Source of the DNA: Polaribacter sp. MED152
Lineage (GTDB): Bacteria > Bacteroidota > Bacteroidia > Flavobacteriales > Flavobacteriaceae
Length of the DNA stretch: 64,000 bases
Assembly (NCBI RefSeq): GCF_000152945.2
Contig: NC_020830.1
Location: forward strand, 1,178,001-1,242,000
Direction of reading: 5' to 3'
Part shown: positions 26,463-36,152 of the stretch, piece by piece
Layout of the letters: each line of letters begins with the position of its first letter
Numbering within the stretch: position 1 is the first letter of the stretch
The notes under the pieces: model-generated
What the model saw: the letters and a program-made list of their open reading frames with translations, nothing else
The model's database searches: none
Told to the model about the DNA's origin: nothing
Position numbers and translations under genes: made by a program

Positions 26463-27767
26463 ATGAAAGATACAGTTACTGTTTTTTGGTTTAGAAGAGA
26501 TTTACGTTTAGATGACAACATTGGTTTTTACAATGCTTTAAAATCTGAACACAAAGTTTTACCTATTTTTATTTTTGATAAAGAAATTTTATCAAAATTA
26601 CCAAAGGATGATGCTAGAGTAACTTTTATTTATGATACGCTTCAAGAAATGAGAGGCGAATTACAAGATAATTATGGAAGCAGCATTGCTATGTTTCATG
26701 GCAATCCTGAATCAGTTTTTTCAGAATTAATTAAAAATTATACTATTGATGCTGTTTTTACCAATCGTGACTATGAACCATATGCAACAAAAAGAGATGA
26801 GTCTATTGAACAATTGTTAAGTGAGAATGACATTGAATTTAAAACGTTTAAAGATCAAGTAATTTTTGAAAAAGATGAAGTTGTAAAAAAAGATGGAGAC
26901 CCCTACAAAGTCTACACACCGTACATGAAGCTTTGGAAAGAACAGTTTAAAAAAGAAGATTTAAAAATTTATTATACTAATGATGTTTTAGATAATCTTA
27001 TCCAAAATTCAAGATTACCAAATTTAAGTCTATCAGATATTGGGTTTACAAAATCTAATCAAGAAATAACACCATACACAGTTACTCCTACCTTAATTAA
27101 GGAGTATGAAGATACACGTAATTTTCCTGCTCAAGACGCAACTTCACATTTAGGACCACATTTAAGATTTGGAACAGTAAGCGTAAGAAAAATGGTGAAA
27201 AAAGCCATGGCAGAATCGAATGAAGTTTTTTGGCAGGAATTAATTTGGAGAGAGTTTTTCATGCAAATTCTTTGGCATTTTCCACATACAAAAGACGAAG
27301 CCTTTAAAAGCAAGTACGATAGAATTGAATGGAGAAATAATGAAAGGGAATTTAAAGCCTGGTGTAAAGGAGAAACTGGTTATCCTTTAGTAGATGCTGG
27401 AATGCGTCAATTAAACGAAACTGGTTTTATGCACAACAGAATTAGAATGTTAGTAGGTAGTTTTTTATGCAAACATTTATTGATTGATTGGAGATGGGGT
27501 GAAGCCTATTTTGCAGAAAAACTGCACGATTATGAAATGGCTAGTAATGTTGGTAATTGGCAATGGGTAGCTGGTTCAGGAGTAGATGCATCTCCTTATT
27601 TTAGAATATTCAATCCAACCACACAAATTAAGAAGTTTGACAAGGATTTAAAATATATTAAAAAATGGGTAAAAGATTATGAAAAATCTAGTTATCCTAA
27701 AGAAATTATAGATCATAAATCGGCTAGAGAACGATGTTTAACCGTTTATAAGGCAGCAGTAAGTTAA
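26463..27767 (+). CDS. phr: Deoxyribodipyrimidine photolyase (class I CPD)
   Basis: 434 residues. It splits UV-induced cyclobutane pyrimidine dimers using light. N-terminal antenna domain starting VFWFRRDLRLDDN. FAD domain with ATSHLGPHLRFGTVSVRK, WQELIWREFFMQI, GETGYPLVDAGMRQL, FMHNRIRMLVGSFL, and the class I ending ASNVGNWQWVAGSG then YFRIFNPTTQ. It is the fourth photolyase-family gene of the island and the most canonical. Confidence 0.95.
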   Translation: MKDTVTVFWFRRDLRLDDNIGFYNALKSEHKVLPIFIFDKEILSKLPKDDARVTFIYDTLQEMRGELQDNYGSSIAMFHGNPESVFSELIKNYTIDAVFTNRDYEPYATKRDESIEQLLSENDIEFKTFKDQVIFEKDEVVKKDGDPYKVYTPYMKLWKEQFKKEDLKIYYTNDVLDNLIQNSRLPNLSLSDIGFTKSNQEITPYTVTPTLIKEYEDTRNFPAQDATSHLGPHLRFGTVSVRKMVKKAMAESNEVFWQELIWREFFMQILWHFPHTKDEAFKSKYDRIEWRNNEREFKAWCKGETGYPLVDAGMRQLNETGFMHNRIRMLVGSFLCKHLLIDWRWGEAYFAEKLHDYEMASNVGNWQWVAGSGVDASPYFRIFNPTTQIKKFDKDLKYIKKWVKDYEKSSYPKEIIDHKSARERCLTVYKAAVS

Positions 27768-27937
27768 TCTTTTTAAGCACTTAATTTACACACAAATACA
27801 TCAGTATATTATCAACAATTTCTTGAGTTTGTAATTACTAATTGTAGTCAAAATTAATTATATTGCAGAGTTGCGAAAATTTTGATACTTTTTACAAATT
27901 ATTCGTATTTTTTAAATCTGTAATAGTAGTATAAAAT

Positions 27938-29776
27938 ATGCCTACAAAAGCAATTCAAGATTTTTTAGATAATACTTTAGACGATTCTGTACAACAAATA
28001 TCTGGTTCAGATGCTGCTTTCTTATATGCAGACTCTCCAACCAGCCCAATGCACATTGCAACTTTAACCATTGTTGAAGGTTCATTAGAATATCAAGACT
28101 TTAAAGATATTGTTGCTTCTAAATTGCATTTAATACCAAAATTTAGAAAAAGGTTACTTAATGTACCTATGAATTTAGATTATCCTTATTGGGTAGACGA
28201 TCCTAATTTTGATATCGATTTGCATGTAAATCGTTTAAAACTTCCAGAACCAGCAGATTGGAGCACACTTAGAGAGTTAACCTCATCTATATTCAGCAGC
28301 TCATTAGATTTAAGAAGGCCTTTATGGTCTATGAGTTTTATAGAAGGCTTAGACAATGTATCTCAAGTGCCAAAAGGCTCTGTAGCCATTGTGTCTAAAG
28401 TACACCATGTAATGATTGATGGTAGTTCTGGAGTAGGAATTATGGGTATTTTATTTGATAAAAATTTAGATGATAAAAACAAAAAAATACCTAAACCAAA
28501 ACCTTTTGAACCTAATCCATTACCAGATGAATTAAATTTATTGCTTAAAAGTTCGGTTGGCTTTTTGAAAAATCCATTAAAAATTCCGAAACTTTTAGGA
28601 GAAACTGCATTTTCTTTTATAAAAGGAAATATTAAAACTCAGGTTGGTTTAAAAAAGCCTTTAAAAAGTTCTTTATTCACACCAAATACAATCTTTAATA
28701 AATCTGTATCACCAAAAAGAACTTGGGGTACAGCTATATTATCTTTTGATAGAATAAATACACTAAGAAAAATAATGAACGTTAGCATTAACGACATTAT
28801 TTTAAGTATTTGTGCTGGTGCCATTCGAAAATATTTACAAGAAAAAGAAAAACTACCTGTTCAACCACTTGTAGCAAATGTTCCTATTTCCATACGTGTA
28901 AAAGGAGAAAAGCAAGAGATGGACAATCAAATTTCTAACATGTTGGTTAGAATTGCGACACATATAGATAACCCTATAGAAAGGTTAGAATATATTCAAG
29001 AACAAACTAGTTTAGGTAAATCAAGACATAAAGCTATTGGTGCTAAAGCACTTTCTAAAATGGCAGATGCTGTGCCTTTTGGCTTAGCCAATTTAGCAGC
29101 TGGCTTGTATAGCAAGTACAATATTAAAGAATTTCACAGGCCACCATTTAATGTAACTATTACCAATGTGCCTGGCCCACAAATTCCATTGTATTTAAGA
29201 GGCCATAAAATATTATCAATTTTTGGTTTAACCCCAGTTTTAGATGGTTTTGGGTTAATAATTGCGGCTTTCAGTTATAATGGTTTAGTATCTTTAACTA
29301 CAACTTCTGATGCTAAAACAATGCCTGATGCAGATGTTTTTGCAAGATATATTAGAGAGTCTGCAAATGAATTAGAAGAACTAATATTAGCCAAACAAAA
29401 ATTAGGCACTGATGACAAAATTCCATCAGTAAAACTAAAAAGCAGGGTGTTTTTTACGGCTTTTAAAAAGTATTTAAAAAGCAATCCAAAATTGATCAAA
29501 CAACATGCTGGTTTGTATGATTTTGAATTAAGTAATTCAATCGAAAAAATAAATTATCAGTTAGAAATTTCCGAGAAAAAACTATCATTTCGAAAAAAGA
29601 GTACAGCCAAACCTTTAGTAAAAATTAGCATTGATGATGATATACTTTATCAACTTTATAAGAAAAACTTACTTTTAGATGAAGTTATGATTCAAGACAG
29701 GCTAAAGCTAAAGGGTACTAAAAAGAACACAGATAAGTTATTTAAATTATTCATTAATTTCTTTGATAAAAATTAA
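27938..29776 (+). CDS. Wax ester synthase / diacylglycerol acyltransferase with SCP2-like tail
   Basis: 612 residues. It transfers acyl-CoA to fatty alcohols (wax ester) or diacylglycerol (TAG). The catalytic HHxxxDG is HHVMIDG at 156-162. The family start motif SGSDAAFLYADSPTSPMHI, and NVPGPQIPLYLRGH with FGLTPVLDGFGLIIAAFSYNG, are present. About 110 extra C-terminal residues beyond the usual 460-480 end in DRLKLKGTKKNTDKLFKLF, which resembles an SCP2 sterol/lipid-binding domain; that part is inference. First gene of the neutral-lipid operon, overlapping the next by 1 bp. Confidence 0.9.
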   Translation: MPTKAIQDFLDNTLDDSVQQISGSDAAFLYADSPTSPMHIATLTIVEGSLEYQDFKDIVASKLHLIPKFRKRLLNVPMNLDYPYWVDDPNFDIDLHVNRLKLPEPADWSTLRELTSSIFSSSLDLRRPLWSMSFIEGLDNVSQVPKGSVAIVSKVHHVMIDGSSGVGIMGILFDKNLDDKNKKIPKPKPFEPNPLPDELNLLLKSSVGFLKNPLKIPKLLGETAFSFIKGNIKTQVGLKKPLKSSLFTPNTIFNKSVSPKRTWGTAILSFDRINTLRKIMNVSINDIILSICAGAIRKYLQEKEKLPVQPLVANVPISIRVKGEKQEMDNQISNMLVRIATHIDNPIERLEYIQEQTSLGKSRHKAIGAKALSKMADAVPFGLANLAAGLYSKYNIKEFHRPPFNVTITNVPGPQIPLYLRGHKILSIFGLTPVLDGFGLIIAAFSYNGLVSLTTTSDAKTMPDADVFARYIRESANELEELILAKQKLGTDDKIPSVKLKSRVFFTAFKKYLKSNPKLIKQHAGLYDFELSNSIEKINYQLEISEKKLSFRKKSTAKPLVKISIDDDILYQLYKKNLLLDEVMIQDRLKLKGTKKNTDKLFKLFINFFDKN

Positions 29777-30717
29777 TGGCAGTTATTACAAGTACGTTTA
29801 CTTCTTTGGGTAATGAAGAAATATTTTATTATAGATGGAAACCCAAAGATGCACAAAATATTAAGGGAGTTGTTCAAATCTCACATGGAGTTGGCGAACA
29901 TGCAGCAAGATATAAATCTATAGCCAAGGTTCTCAAAAAGCAGGGTTATGAAGTGTATGCCAATGATCATAGAGTACATGGTAAATCTGTAAAAACCAAT
30001 GCTCATTTGGGTTTTTATGATGGTGATGATTATTTTTCTGATGCCATTTTTGACATGAGAAAGCTTACTGAAATTATAAAAGCCGAGCATCCTAATAAAA
30101 AAATTATTTTGTTAGGTCATAGTATGGGGTCTTTATTATCTAGAGCCTATGCAACCAAATATGGTAATGATTTGGAGGCATTAATACTTTCTGGAACTGC
30201 GAGTTTTATGAAAGGAATTGGCACTTTTGGTTTAATTAGTGCCAAAATTTTTACCAAACTAAATGGCAAACACAGAAGTAATGAAATTTTAAAAAATATA
30301 TTTTTTAATCAATTTAATAAAGAATTTAAACCAAATAGAACCAAAGTAGATTGGATTAGTAGCGATAAAAATCAAATTGATAAATTTGAAGCAGATCCAC
30401 TAAGAGTAGAGGACTTTTCTTTAAGCGTATTTTTAGATATTTTAAAAGGTAGCAAAGAAATTAACGAAAGTGCTACTTTTGAAAATACCCCAAAAGAATT
30501 GCCTATTTATATTTTTTCTGGAGATAAAGATCCTGTAGGAGAAATGGGGAAAGGTGTTAGAAAAGTTGCCAAAAACTATAAAAAATATGGCAGCAAAGAC
30601 GTAACCCTTAAAATCTACAAAGATGGCAGACATGAAATGTTGAATGAAGTAAATCGAAAAGTGGTTCAAAAAGATTTACTAGAGTGGCTTAACAGTAAAA
30701 TTGAAGCCAAAAATTAA
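29776..30717 (+). CDS. Alpha/beta hydrolase, monoacylglycerol-lipase-like
   Basis: 313 residues. Nucleophile Ser116 in LLGHSMGSL, acid in SGDKDPVG, His in DGRHEMLNE. The oxyanion region is SHGVGEHAARY. These match the Hydrolase_4/S33 group that includes monoacylglycerol lipases. Its start overlaps the WS/DGAT stop (TAATG), so it is translationally coupled. It could mobilise stored acylglycerols or edit products; the substrate is inferred. Confidence 0.88.
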   Translation: MAVITSTFTSLGNEEIFYYRWKPKDAQNIKGVVQISHGVGEHAARYKSIAKVLKKQGYEVYANDHRVHGKSVKTNAHLGFYDGDDYFSDAIFDMRKLTEIIKAEHPNKKIILLGHSMGSLLSRAYATKYGNDLEALILSGTASFMKGIGTFGLISAKIFTKLNGKHRSNEILKNIFFNQFNKEFKPNRTKVDWISSDKNQIDKFEADPLRVEDFSLSVFLDILKGSKEINESATFENTPKELPIYIFSGDKDPVGEMGKGVRKVAKNYKKYGSKDVTLKIYKDGRHEMLNEVNRKVVQKDLLEWLNSKIEAKN

Positions 30718-30720
30718 ATT

Positions 30721-31881
30721 ATGGAAAACAATAGAATTGTATATAAATCATTTGCAAAATTAGCAGTAGCTATTGCTGTTGCTCAAGGTGCAAGCCTTAA
30801 TAAGGCAAAAAAACTTATTATTAAAAGTTTTGACAGACACCCTTACCAAGAAGATATTTCTAAAATTGTAAAAAAAGTAAAGCTAGAAAAAGAAAACTTA
30901 AACATATTAAGCAATAACTGTATTTCAATTTGTGAAGATTTTGGTCCTGACAGAGACTATATTACACTCGTTTCTTTGCTAGAAAACATCTATCAGATTG
31001 AAGAATTTGAAGAAATTGAAAAAGATACCATTTCAAATATCATTAATACTTTTAAAACAGAAATAGAAAGAATTAATGCAAACATACCTCCTCCTCCACT
31101 TTATAATGTACTATTAGAAACAAGAGCAGTAGCAGAATGGACGTCTATGCTTTGGCTTTATCCTTTTATTCCAAAACATAAAAGCAAAAAAAACAAGCCA
31201 GTACTATTAATGCCTCCTTATTTAGGGAATGATAATTCTACAACTTTTGTTCGAAAATATTTAAAATCTTTAGGGTTCAAAACCTATAAGTGGGATCTTG
31301 GTGTAAATATGATTAACTCCAAATCGCTCCCAAAACTCATAGAAAAACTAGATGAAATTTACGATAAGCATCAAGAAAAAGTAAGTCTTGTTGGTTGGAG
31401 TGGAGGTGGAATATTTGCTAAAATTATTGCAAATCGATATCCAGAAAAAGTAGAGCAATTAATTACAATTGGTTCTCCTGTTTGGGGTGTTAAAAATATG
31501 AAAACACCAATAATTAGAAGTTTAGAATTTATTAGAGGTACTAAACTAAAAGAACGAAATGATAAATTCATTAAAGAATTAGAAGAAATTCCTTTAGTAC
31601 CAATAACCTGTATTTACACCAAAACAGATGGTTTAATTCCATGGAAAAATTGTACTGAAGCAGAAACATATAGAGATGACATTAAAAATGTTGAAGTTTT
31701 TGGCAGTCATTGTGGCATGGGTGCAAATGCAACTGTTTTACTTACGGTTGCAAACGCATTGAACGCGAACATAGAAAAATCGTCTAAAAAATCTATCATA
31801 GAAAAATTTGAAACCTTATTCTTTCCTCATTTTTGGGAAGAGAAAGGATTCTCGAAATTCACCAATCTTTTTTTTAATTGA
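30721..31881 (+). CDS. Alpha/beta hydrolase with N-terminal helical extension
   Basis: 386 residues. Triad candidates are Ser227 in VGWSGGGIF, Asp303 in YTKTDGLIPW and His330 in GSHCGMGANATVL. The C-terminal SHCGMGANATVLLTVANALN block resembles hydrolases found next to WS/DGAT genes in actinobacteria. Residues 1-120 form a charged helical extension that I do not recognise. The stop precedes the ATG of the acyltransferase fusion by 2 bp. Cytoplasmic; lipase or thioesterase activity is likely but not proven. Confidence 0.82.
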   Translation: MENNRIVYKSFAKLAVAIAVAQGASLNKAKKLIIKSFDRHPYQEDISKIVKKVKLEKENLNILSNNCISICEDFGPDRDYITLVSLLENIYQIEEFEEIEKDTISNIINTFKTEIERINANIPPPPLYNVLLETRAVAEWTSMLWLYPFIPKHKSKKNKPVLLMPPYLGNDNSTTFVRKYLKSLGFKTYKWDLGVNMINSKSLPKLIEKLDEIYDKHQEKVSLVGWSGGGIFAKIIANRYPEKVEQLITIGSPVWGVKNMKTPIIRSLEFIRGTKLKERNDKFIKELEEIPLVPITCIYTKTDGLIPWKNCTEAETYRDDIKNVEVFGSHCGMGANATVLLTVANALNANIEKSSKKSIIEKFETLFFPHFWEEKGFSKFTNLFFN

Positions 31882-31883
31882 TT

Positions 31884-34800
31884 ATGGAAAACAATTTAAA
31901 GAATATTACCAATCACCCTAAGTATCAAGCAAGTTTGTTAGAAATTGCGAAATCAGAAAAAATTGATATTAGTGAAGTACAACAAAAAGGTGAAGAATAT
32001 ATTCAAGAATTGTATTCACAACAACATCCTATAGCAAATTTATTATCGGTAAAAGGCTTTCAATTTATGATGTCTAAAGCCTACAATAATAAAATTGATG
32101 TAGATCCTCAAGAAATAAAAAAACTAATGAAATTAATGCGTCAAAACTCTGTCGCATTTATTTTAACACATAAAACCTATTTAGATACTGTTGTTTTGGT
32201 TACAACCTTAGCACAATATGGTATGCCTATACCTTTCACTTTTGGAGGTATCAACTTGGCATTTCCTGGTTTAAAACAATTAGGTAAAAAATCTGGATTA
32301 ATTTTTATTAGAAGAAGCTTTAAAGACGATTTAATTTACAAAGCTTCTCTAAGACACTACATTTCTTGTCTCATTGAAAATGGAGATCATCTTACTTGGA
32401 ACATAGAAGGTACAAGATCTAGAACAGGAAAAATTGTGTATCCACAAATGGGTATTTTAAAATACATTATGGAAGGTGCTAAAGAAAGCACCAGAAAAAT
32501 CAAATATGTGCCTGTATCTATTGTGTACGATTTAATTCCGGATGTAAAACAGATGACAGAGGAAGGTAGAGGTTTAGAAAAACAATCTGAAGACATTAAA
32601 GGTTTTGTAAAATATTTTAGGAAATTAGGCAATGAATATGGTAAAGCTGCTATTCGTTTTGGAGAACCTGTAGAAGCAAATGAGCATCAAAATGCGATTA
32701 TTCCAGATATAGAGGAAGACAGCTATTCAGATAAAAACACCTTACCACGTTTTGCTTTTGAGTTAATTCATAAAGCAAACATGATTACGCCTGTAACAAC
32801 AGTTTCTTTAGTATGTAACGTTTTACTGAACAACTTTGCTTTAACCAAAAAAGAGATAGAATTTAGTGTTCTTAAGTTAATGAACTATATAGAACAACGA
32901 AAGAATGATGTTCTTATTGAACGTGGAAAAAGCATAAGTGCATCTGTTCAAAAAGCATTGAACCTTCTAAAGAGTTCAGGAATCATTCAAAAAAATAAAG
33001 CCGGTTATAAAACTAAATACACTTTAGAAACAAGAGAATTTTTACCTGCAACCTACTATGCAAATATGGCTTCTGCTCATTTGTATCATAGAGCATTTAT
33101 AGAAATTGCTTTGGTTAAAATCAAAGATGAAAAATCGAATCGAATATTATCTTTTTGGGAAGAAATTATGCGTCTTCGAGATATTTTTAAATTCGAATTC
33201 TTTTACACCAACAAGCCTCAATTTAGTTCAGAAATTGAAAGTGAATTAGAGTTATTTGATAAAAACTGGCGTAAAACGATTAGTGACAAAGATGCAGATC
33301 TAACGAAATTACTGGCAAAACAAGAACTTTTTGTATCTAAAGGTTTATTACTAATCTATTTAGAGGCTAATAAAATAGTTTGTAAAACACTACAATCTTG
33401 GGATTTAGAAGATGATTTTTCTGATGAAGATTTTATTGAGCTTTGTTTATTTAAAGGAAAGGAATTGCATTGGAAAAATAGAATAAGCAGGCTTGAAAGT
33501 GCATCAAAACCATTTTTAATTAGTGCTTTACGTTTAGCAAAAAACAAGAACTTAACTCCTATTGATAGAAAGCTAGAGTTTAAGAAATTAGAGGTCTGGA
33601 TGTCTGAATTAGAGGAATTAACAGCCCGTTTACAATTCTTACAGAACTTAGAATCTGAATCTTTAAAGAAAATAAAAAAGCAAAAAGACGATACTAGAAA
33701 AGTACCTGGAGCAGAAATTATAAGTATTGCAGAAGAAGTCTTAGAAGATGAAGAAGGGCCACATATAGCAGCCTTTTTTGATTTAGACAGAACCTTAATT
33801 AATGATTTTTCTGCTAAGCAATTTGTAAAGTCTAGGTTTTTAAGTGGAAAATCTACTCCCAAAGAATTATTATCACAATTTGCGACTTTAGTTGCTTATG
33901 CTATAGGTAATAGAGATTTTGAAATTCTTACTAAAATATCGGCATTAGGTGTTAAAGGAATCTCAGAAAAACAGTTTAAAGAATTAGGAGAAGAAATTTA
34001 TAAAGATCATTTGATCTCTACCATTTATCCAGAATCTAAAACACTAATAGCCTCTCACCTTGAAAAAGGCCATAAAGTTGTTATTGTTTCTGCTGCAACT
34101 CGTTATCAAGTTACACCAATCGCAAACGGATTAGGTATTACTGATATTTATTGTACAGAAATGGAGGTTAAAAAAGGCAAATTTACTGGCCTAATTTCAG
34201 AAATGTGTTGGGCAGAAGGAAAAGCCAGAGCAGGTAGAAAATTTGCCAAGGAAAACAATATAGATTTATCAAAAAGTTTCTTTTATACAGATAGTATAGA
34301 TGATTATCCTTTATTAGAAATTGTGGGAAAACCTGTAGCTACAAATCCGGATAATAAATTATCTCAATTGGCTTTCGAGAATAACTGGAAGATTTTGAGA
34401 TTTAAGAAAAATACTAAAAAGCCTGTTGTTAATGGCTTAAGAACTGGCTTAGCAGCAGCAAGTTTATATCCATCTGCACTTAAGGGTATAGTAAAGGGTA
34501 CTTTATCGATGTCTCAAAGAGAGGGCATTAATGCAACTATTACAAGTATTGGAGACTTAGGTACAAAATTAGCAGGTTTAGATATTAATGTTAAAAACAA
34601 ACATAATTTAGAAGATCATAGACCTGCTGTGTTCTGTTTTAACCATCAATCTTCAGCAGATTTCTTCGTGATTTTAAAATTACTACAAAAGGATGTTACA
34701 GGTATTGCTAAAAAGGAATTAGAGTTTACTCCTTTTGGCCCAATATTTAAAGCAATGGGTGCCATCTTTATAGACAGGTCTAATAAGAAAAAAGCATTAG

Positions 34801-35123
34801 CCTCAATGAAGAATGCTGCAAACGTACTTAAAAACGGAACCTCTGTTGCTATTGCTCCAGAAGGTACAAGAAGTGGAAGTAAAAAACTTGGTGCATTTAA
34901 AAAAGGGGCTTTTCATTTAGCTATGAAAGCAGGTGTACCAATTGTACCTATTGTTATTAAAAATGCATATATGGCTATGCCTAAGGGAAGTAATATCTTT
35001 AGTCCAACTCATATAGAAGTAGTGGTTCTAGATCCTGTAGATACTGCAGAATGGAAACCAAAGCATATAGAAACTTACATTGAGGAAGTAAGAGATTTAT
35101 TTGTAAAAGAATTAGAAAATTAA
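31884..35123 (+). CDS. Three-domain acyltransferase-phosphatase fusion (GPAT-like, HAD-IB, LPAAT)
   Basis: 1079 residues from the ATG at 31884; a TTG two codons earlier is less likely. Domain 1 (about 1-600) is PlsB-like, with HKTYLD at 96-101 and EGTRSRTG at 175-182. Domain 2 (about 625-850) is a HAD-IB hydrolase with FFDLDRTL (Asp633, Asp635) and TDSIDDYPLL. Domain 3 (about 880-1079) is PlsC-like, with NHQSSAD at 920-926 and EGTRSGS from 993. One polypeptide could therefore turn glycerol-3-phosphate into lyso-PA, PA and diacylglycerol if the HAD acts on PA; the phosphatase substrate is inferred. Next to gpsA and WS/DGAT. Confidence 0.88.
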   Translation: MENNLKNITNHPKYQASLLEIAKSEKIDISEVQQKGEEYIQELYSQQHPIANLLSVKGFQFMMSKAYNNKIDVDPQEIKKLMKLMRQNSVAFILTHKTYLDTVVLVTTLAQYGMPIPFTFGGINLAFPGLKQLGKKSGLIFIRRSFKDDLIYKASLRHYISCLIENGDHLTWNIEGTRSRTGKIVYPQMGILKYIMEGAKESTRKIKYVPVSIVYDLIPDVKQMTEEGRGLEKQSEDIKGFVKYFRKLGNEYGKAAIRFGEPVEANEHQNAIIPDIEEDSYSDKNTLPRFAFELIHKANMITPVTTVSLVCNVLLNNFALTKKEIEFSVLKLMNYIEQRKNDVLIERGKSISASVQKALNLLKSSGIIQKNKAGYKTKYTLETREFLPATYYANMASAHLYHRAFIEIALVKIKDEKSNRILSFWEEIMRLRDIFKFEFFYTNKPQFSSEIESELELFDKNWRKTISDKDADLTKLLAKQELFVSKGLLLIYLEANKIVCKTLQSWDLEDDFSDEDFIELCLFKGKELHWKNRISRLESASKPFLISALRLAKNKNLTPIDRKLEFKKLEVWMSELEELTARLQFLQNLESESLKKIKKQKDDTRKVPGAEIISIAEEVLEDEEGPHIAAFFDLDRTLINDFSAKQFVKSRFLSGKSTPKELLSQFATLVAYAIGNRDFEILTKISALGVKGISEKQFKELGEEIYKDHLISTIYPESKTLIASHLEKGHKVVIVSAATRYQVTPIANGLGITDIYCTEMEVKKGKFTGLISEMCWAEGKARAGRKFAKENNIDLSKSFFYTDSIDDYPLLEIVGKPVATNPDNKLSQLAFENNWKILRFKKNTKKPVVNGLRTGLAAASLYPSALKGIVKGTLSMSQREGINATITSIGDLGTKLAGLDINVKNKHNLEDHRPAVFCFNHQSSADFFVILKLLQKDVTGIAKKELEFTPFGPIFKAMGAIFIDRSNKKKALASMKNAANVLKNGTSVAIAPEGTRSGSKKLGAFKKGAFHLAMKAGVPIVPIVIKNAYMAMPKGSNIFSPTHIEVVVLDPVDTAEWKPKHIETYIEEVRDLFVKELEN

Positions 35124-35140
35124 TCATCCAAACCAATAAT

Positions 35141-36142
35141 ATGAAACTACAAGTTGGCTTATTAGGTGGTGGTTCTTGGGGAACTACTGTTGCATCTTTA
35201 ACAGCAAAAAATAGTAAAACAATACTTTGGGCTAGAAATCAAGATACTGTAGATGAAATAAATAATGATCATACCAATGAAAAATATCTACCTCATGCAA
35301 AATTAACACATAGCTTAATTGCATCTACCTCTATAAAAGAAACTGTAGAAGAAGCAGATGTTATTGTAATGGGTGTTCCTGCACAAAGCTTTAGAGAAGT
35401 TCTAGAAGAAGCAAAACCACATATTAGACCTTGGGTTCCTATAATTAATCTTGCAAAAGGATTAGAGATTAGTACAAAAAAAAGAATGACAGAAATTATT
35501 GAAGAAATAATGCCTGGTCATCCTGCAGGAGTTTTAACTGGCCCTAATTTGGCAAAAGAAATTCATTTTGGTAATGCAGCAGCTGCTGTAATTGCTATGG
35601 TTGATAAAACAATAGCTTCAAAATTACAAGATGTTTTTAGCTCAGGTTTATTTAGAGTTTACACAAATACCGATGTTATTGGCTGTGAATTAGGAGGTGC
35701 CTTAAAAAATATTATTGCAATTGCTTCAGGTATGGGTGATGGTGCAGATGCAGGAGAAAATACAAGAGCTGCAATAATTACAAGAGGTTTAGCAGAACTT
35801 ACAAGACTTGGAATTGCAATGGGTGGAAAAAAACAAACCTTTTATGGTCTAGCAGGTATGGGTGATTTGGTTGCCACTTGTTCTTCTACCCAAAGTAGAA
35901 ATCATCATGTAGGTTATGAATTGGGGAAAGGTAAAAATCTTGACCAAATTGTAAATGAAATGAACGAAGTGGCTGAAGGCGTAAAAACGGCTAAAGTAGT
36001 TATGGAACTCGCAAAAACTTACAAAGTAGACATGCCTATTTCTGAACAAATTTATAAAGTACTTTACGAAGGAAGCACTGTAAATGAAGCCTTTAAAGGA
36101 TTATTAAGATATGAAGTAGGTTCTGAAAAAGAACCAGGATAA
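35141..36142 (+). CDS. gpsA: NAD(P)H-dependent glycerol-3-phosphate dehydrogenase
   Basis: 333 residues. It reduces dihydroxyacetone phosphate to sn-glycerol-3-phosphate, the acceptor for the first acylation. Cofactor motif LLGGGSWGTT (residues 7-16). Conserved NLAKGLE, LTGPNLAKEI, the catalytic Lys in GGALKNIIAIASG, and GENTRAAIITRGLAE are present. It lies 17 bp after the acyltransferase fusion, completing a DHAP-to-TAG gene set. Confidence 0.95.
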   Translation: MKLQVGLLGGGSWGTTVASLTAKNSKTILWARNQDTVDEINNDHTNEKYLPHAKLTHSLIASTSIKETVEEADVIVMGVPAQSFREVLEEAKPHIRPWVPIINLAKGLEISTKKRMTEIIEEIMPGHPAGVLTGPNLAKEIHFGNAAAAVIAMVDKTIASKLQDVFSSGLFRVYTNTDVIGCELGGALKNIIAIASGMGDGADAGENTRAAIITRGLAELTRLGIAMGGKKQTFYGLAGMGDLVATCSSTQSRNHHVGYELGKGKNLDQIVNEMNEVAEGVKTAKVVMELAKTYKVDMPISEQIYKVLYEGSTVNEAFKGLLRYEVGSEKEPG

Positions 36143-36152
36143 AATTTTAGAT

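Noticed and set aside
33356..33862. 168-residue reading frame on the minus strand
   Set aside because: It lies wholly within the acyltransferase fusion, is Ser/Lys/Phe-rich with no motif, and is the shadow of an AT-rich gene.
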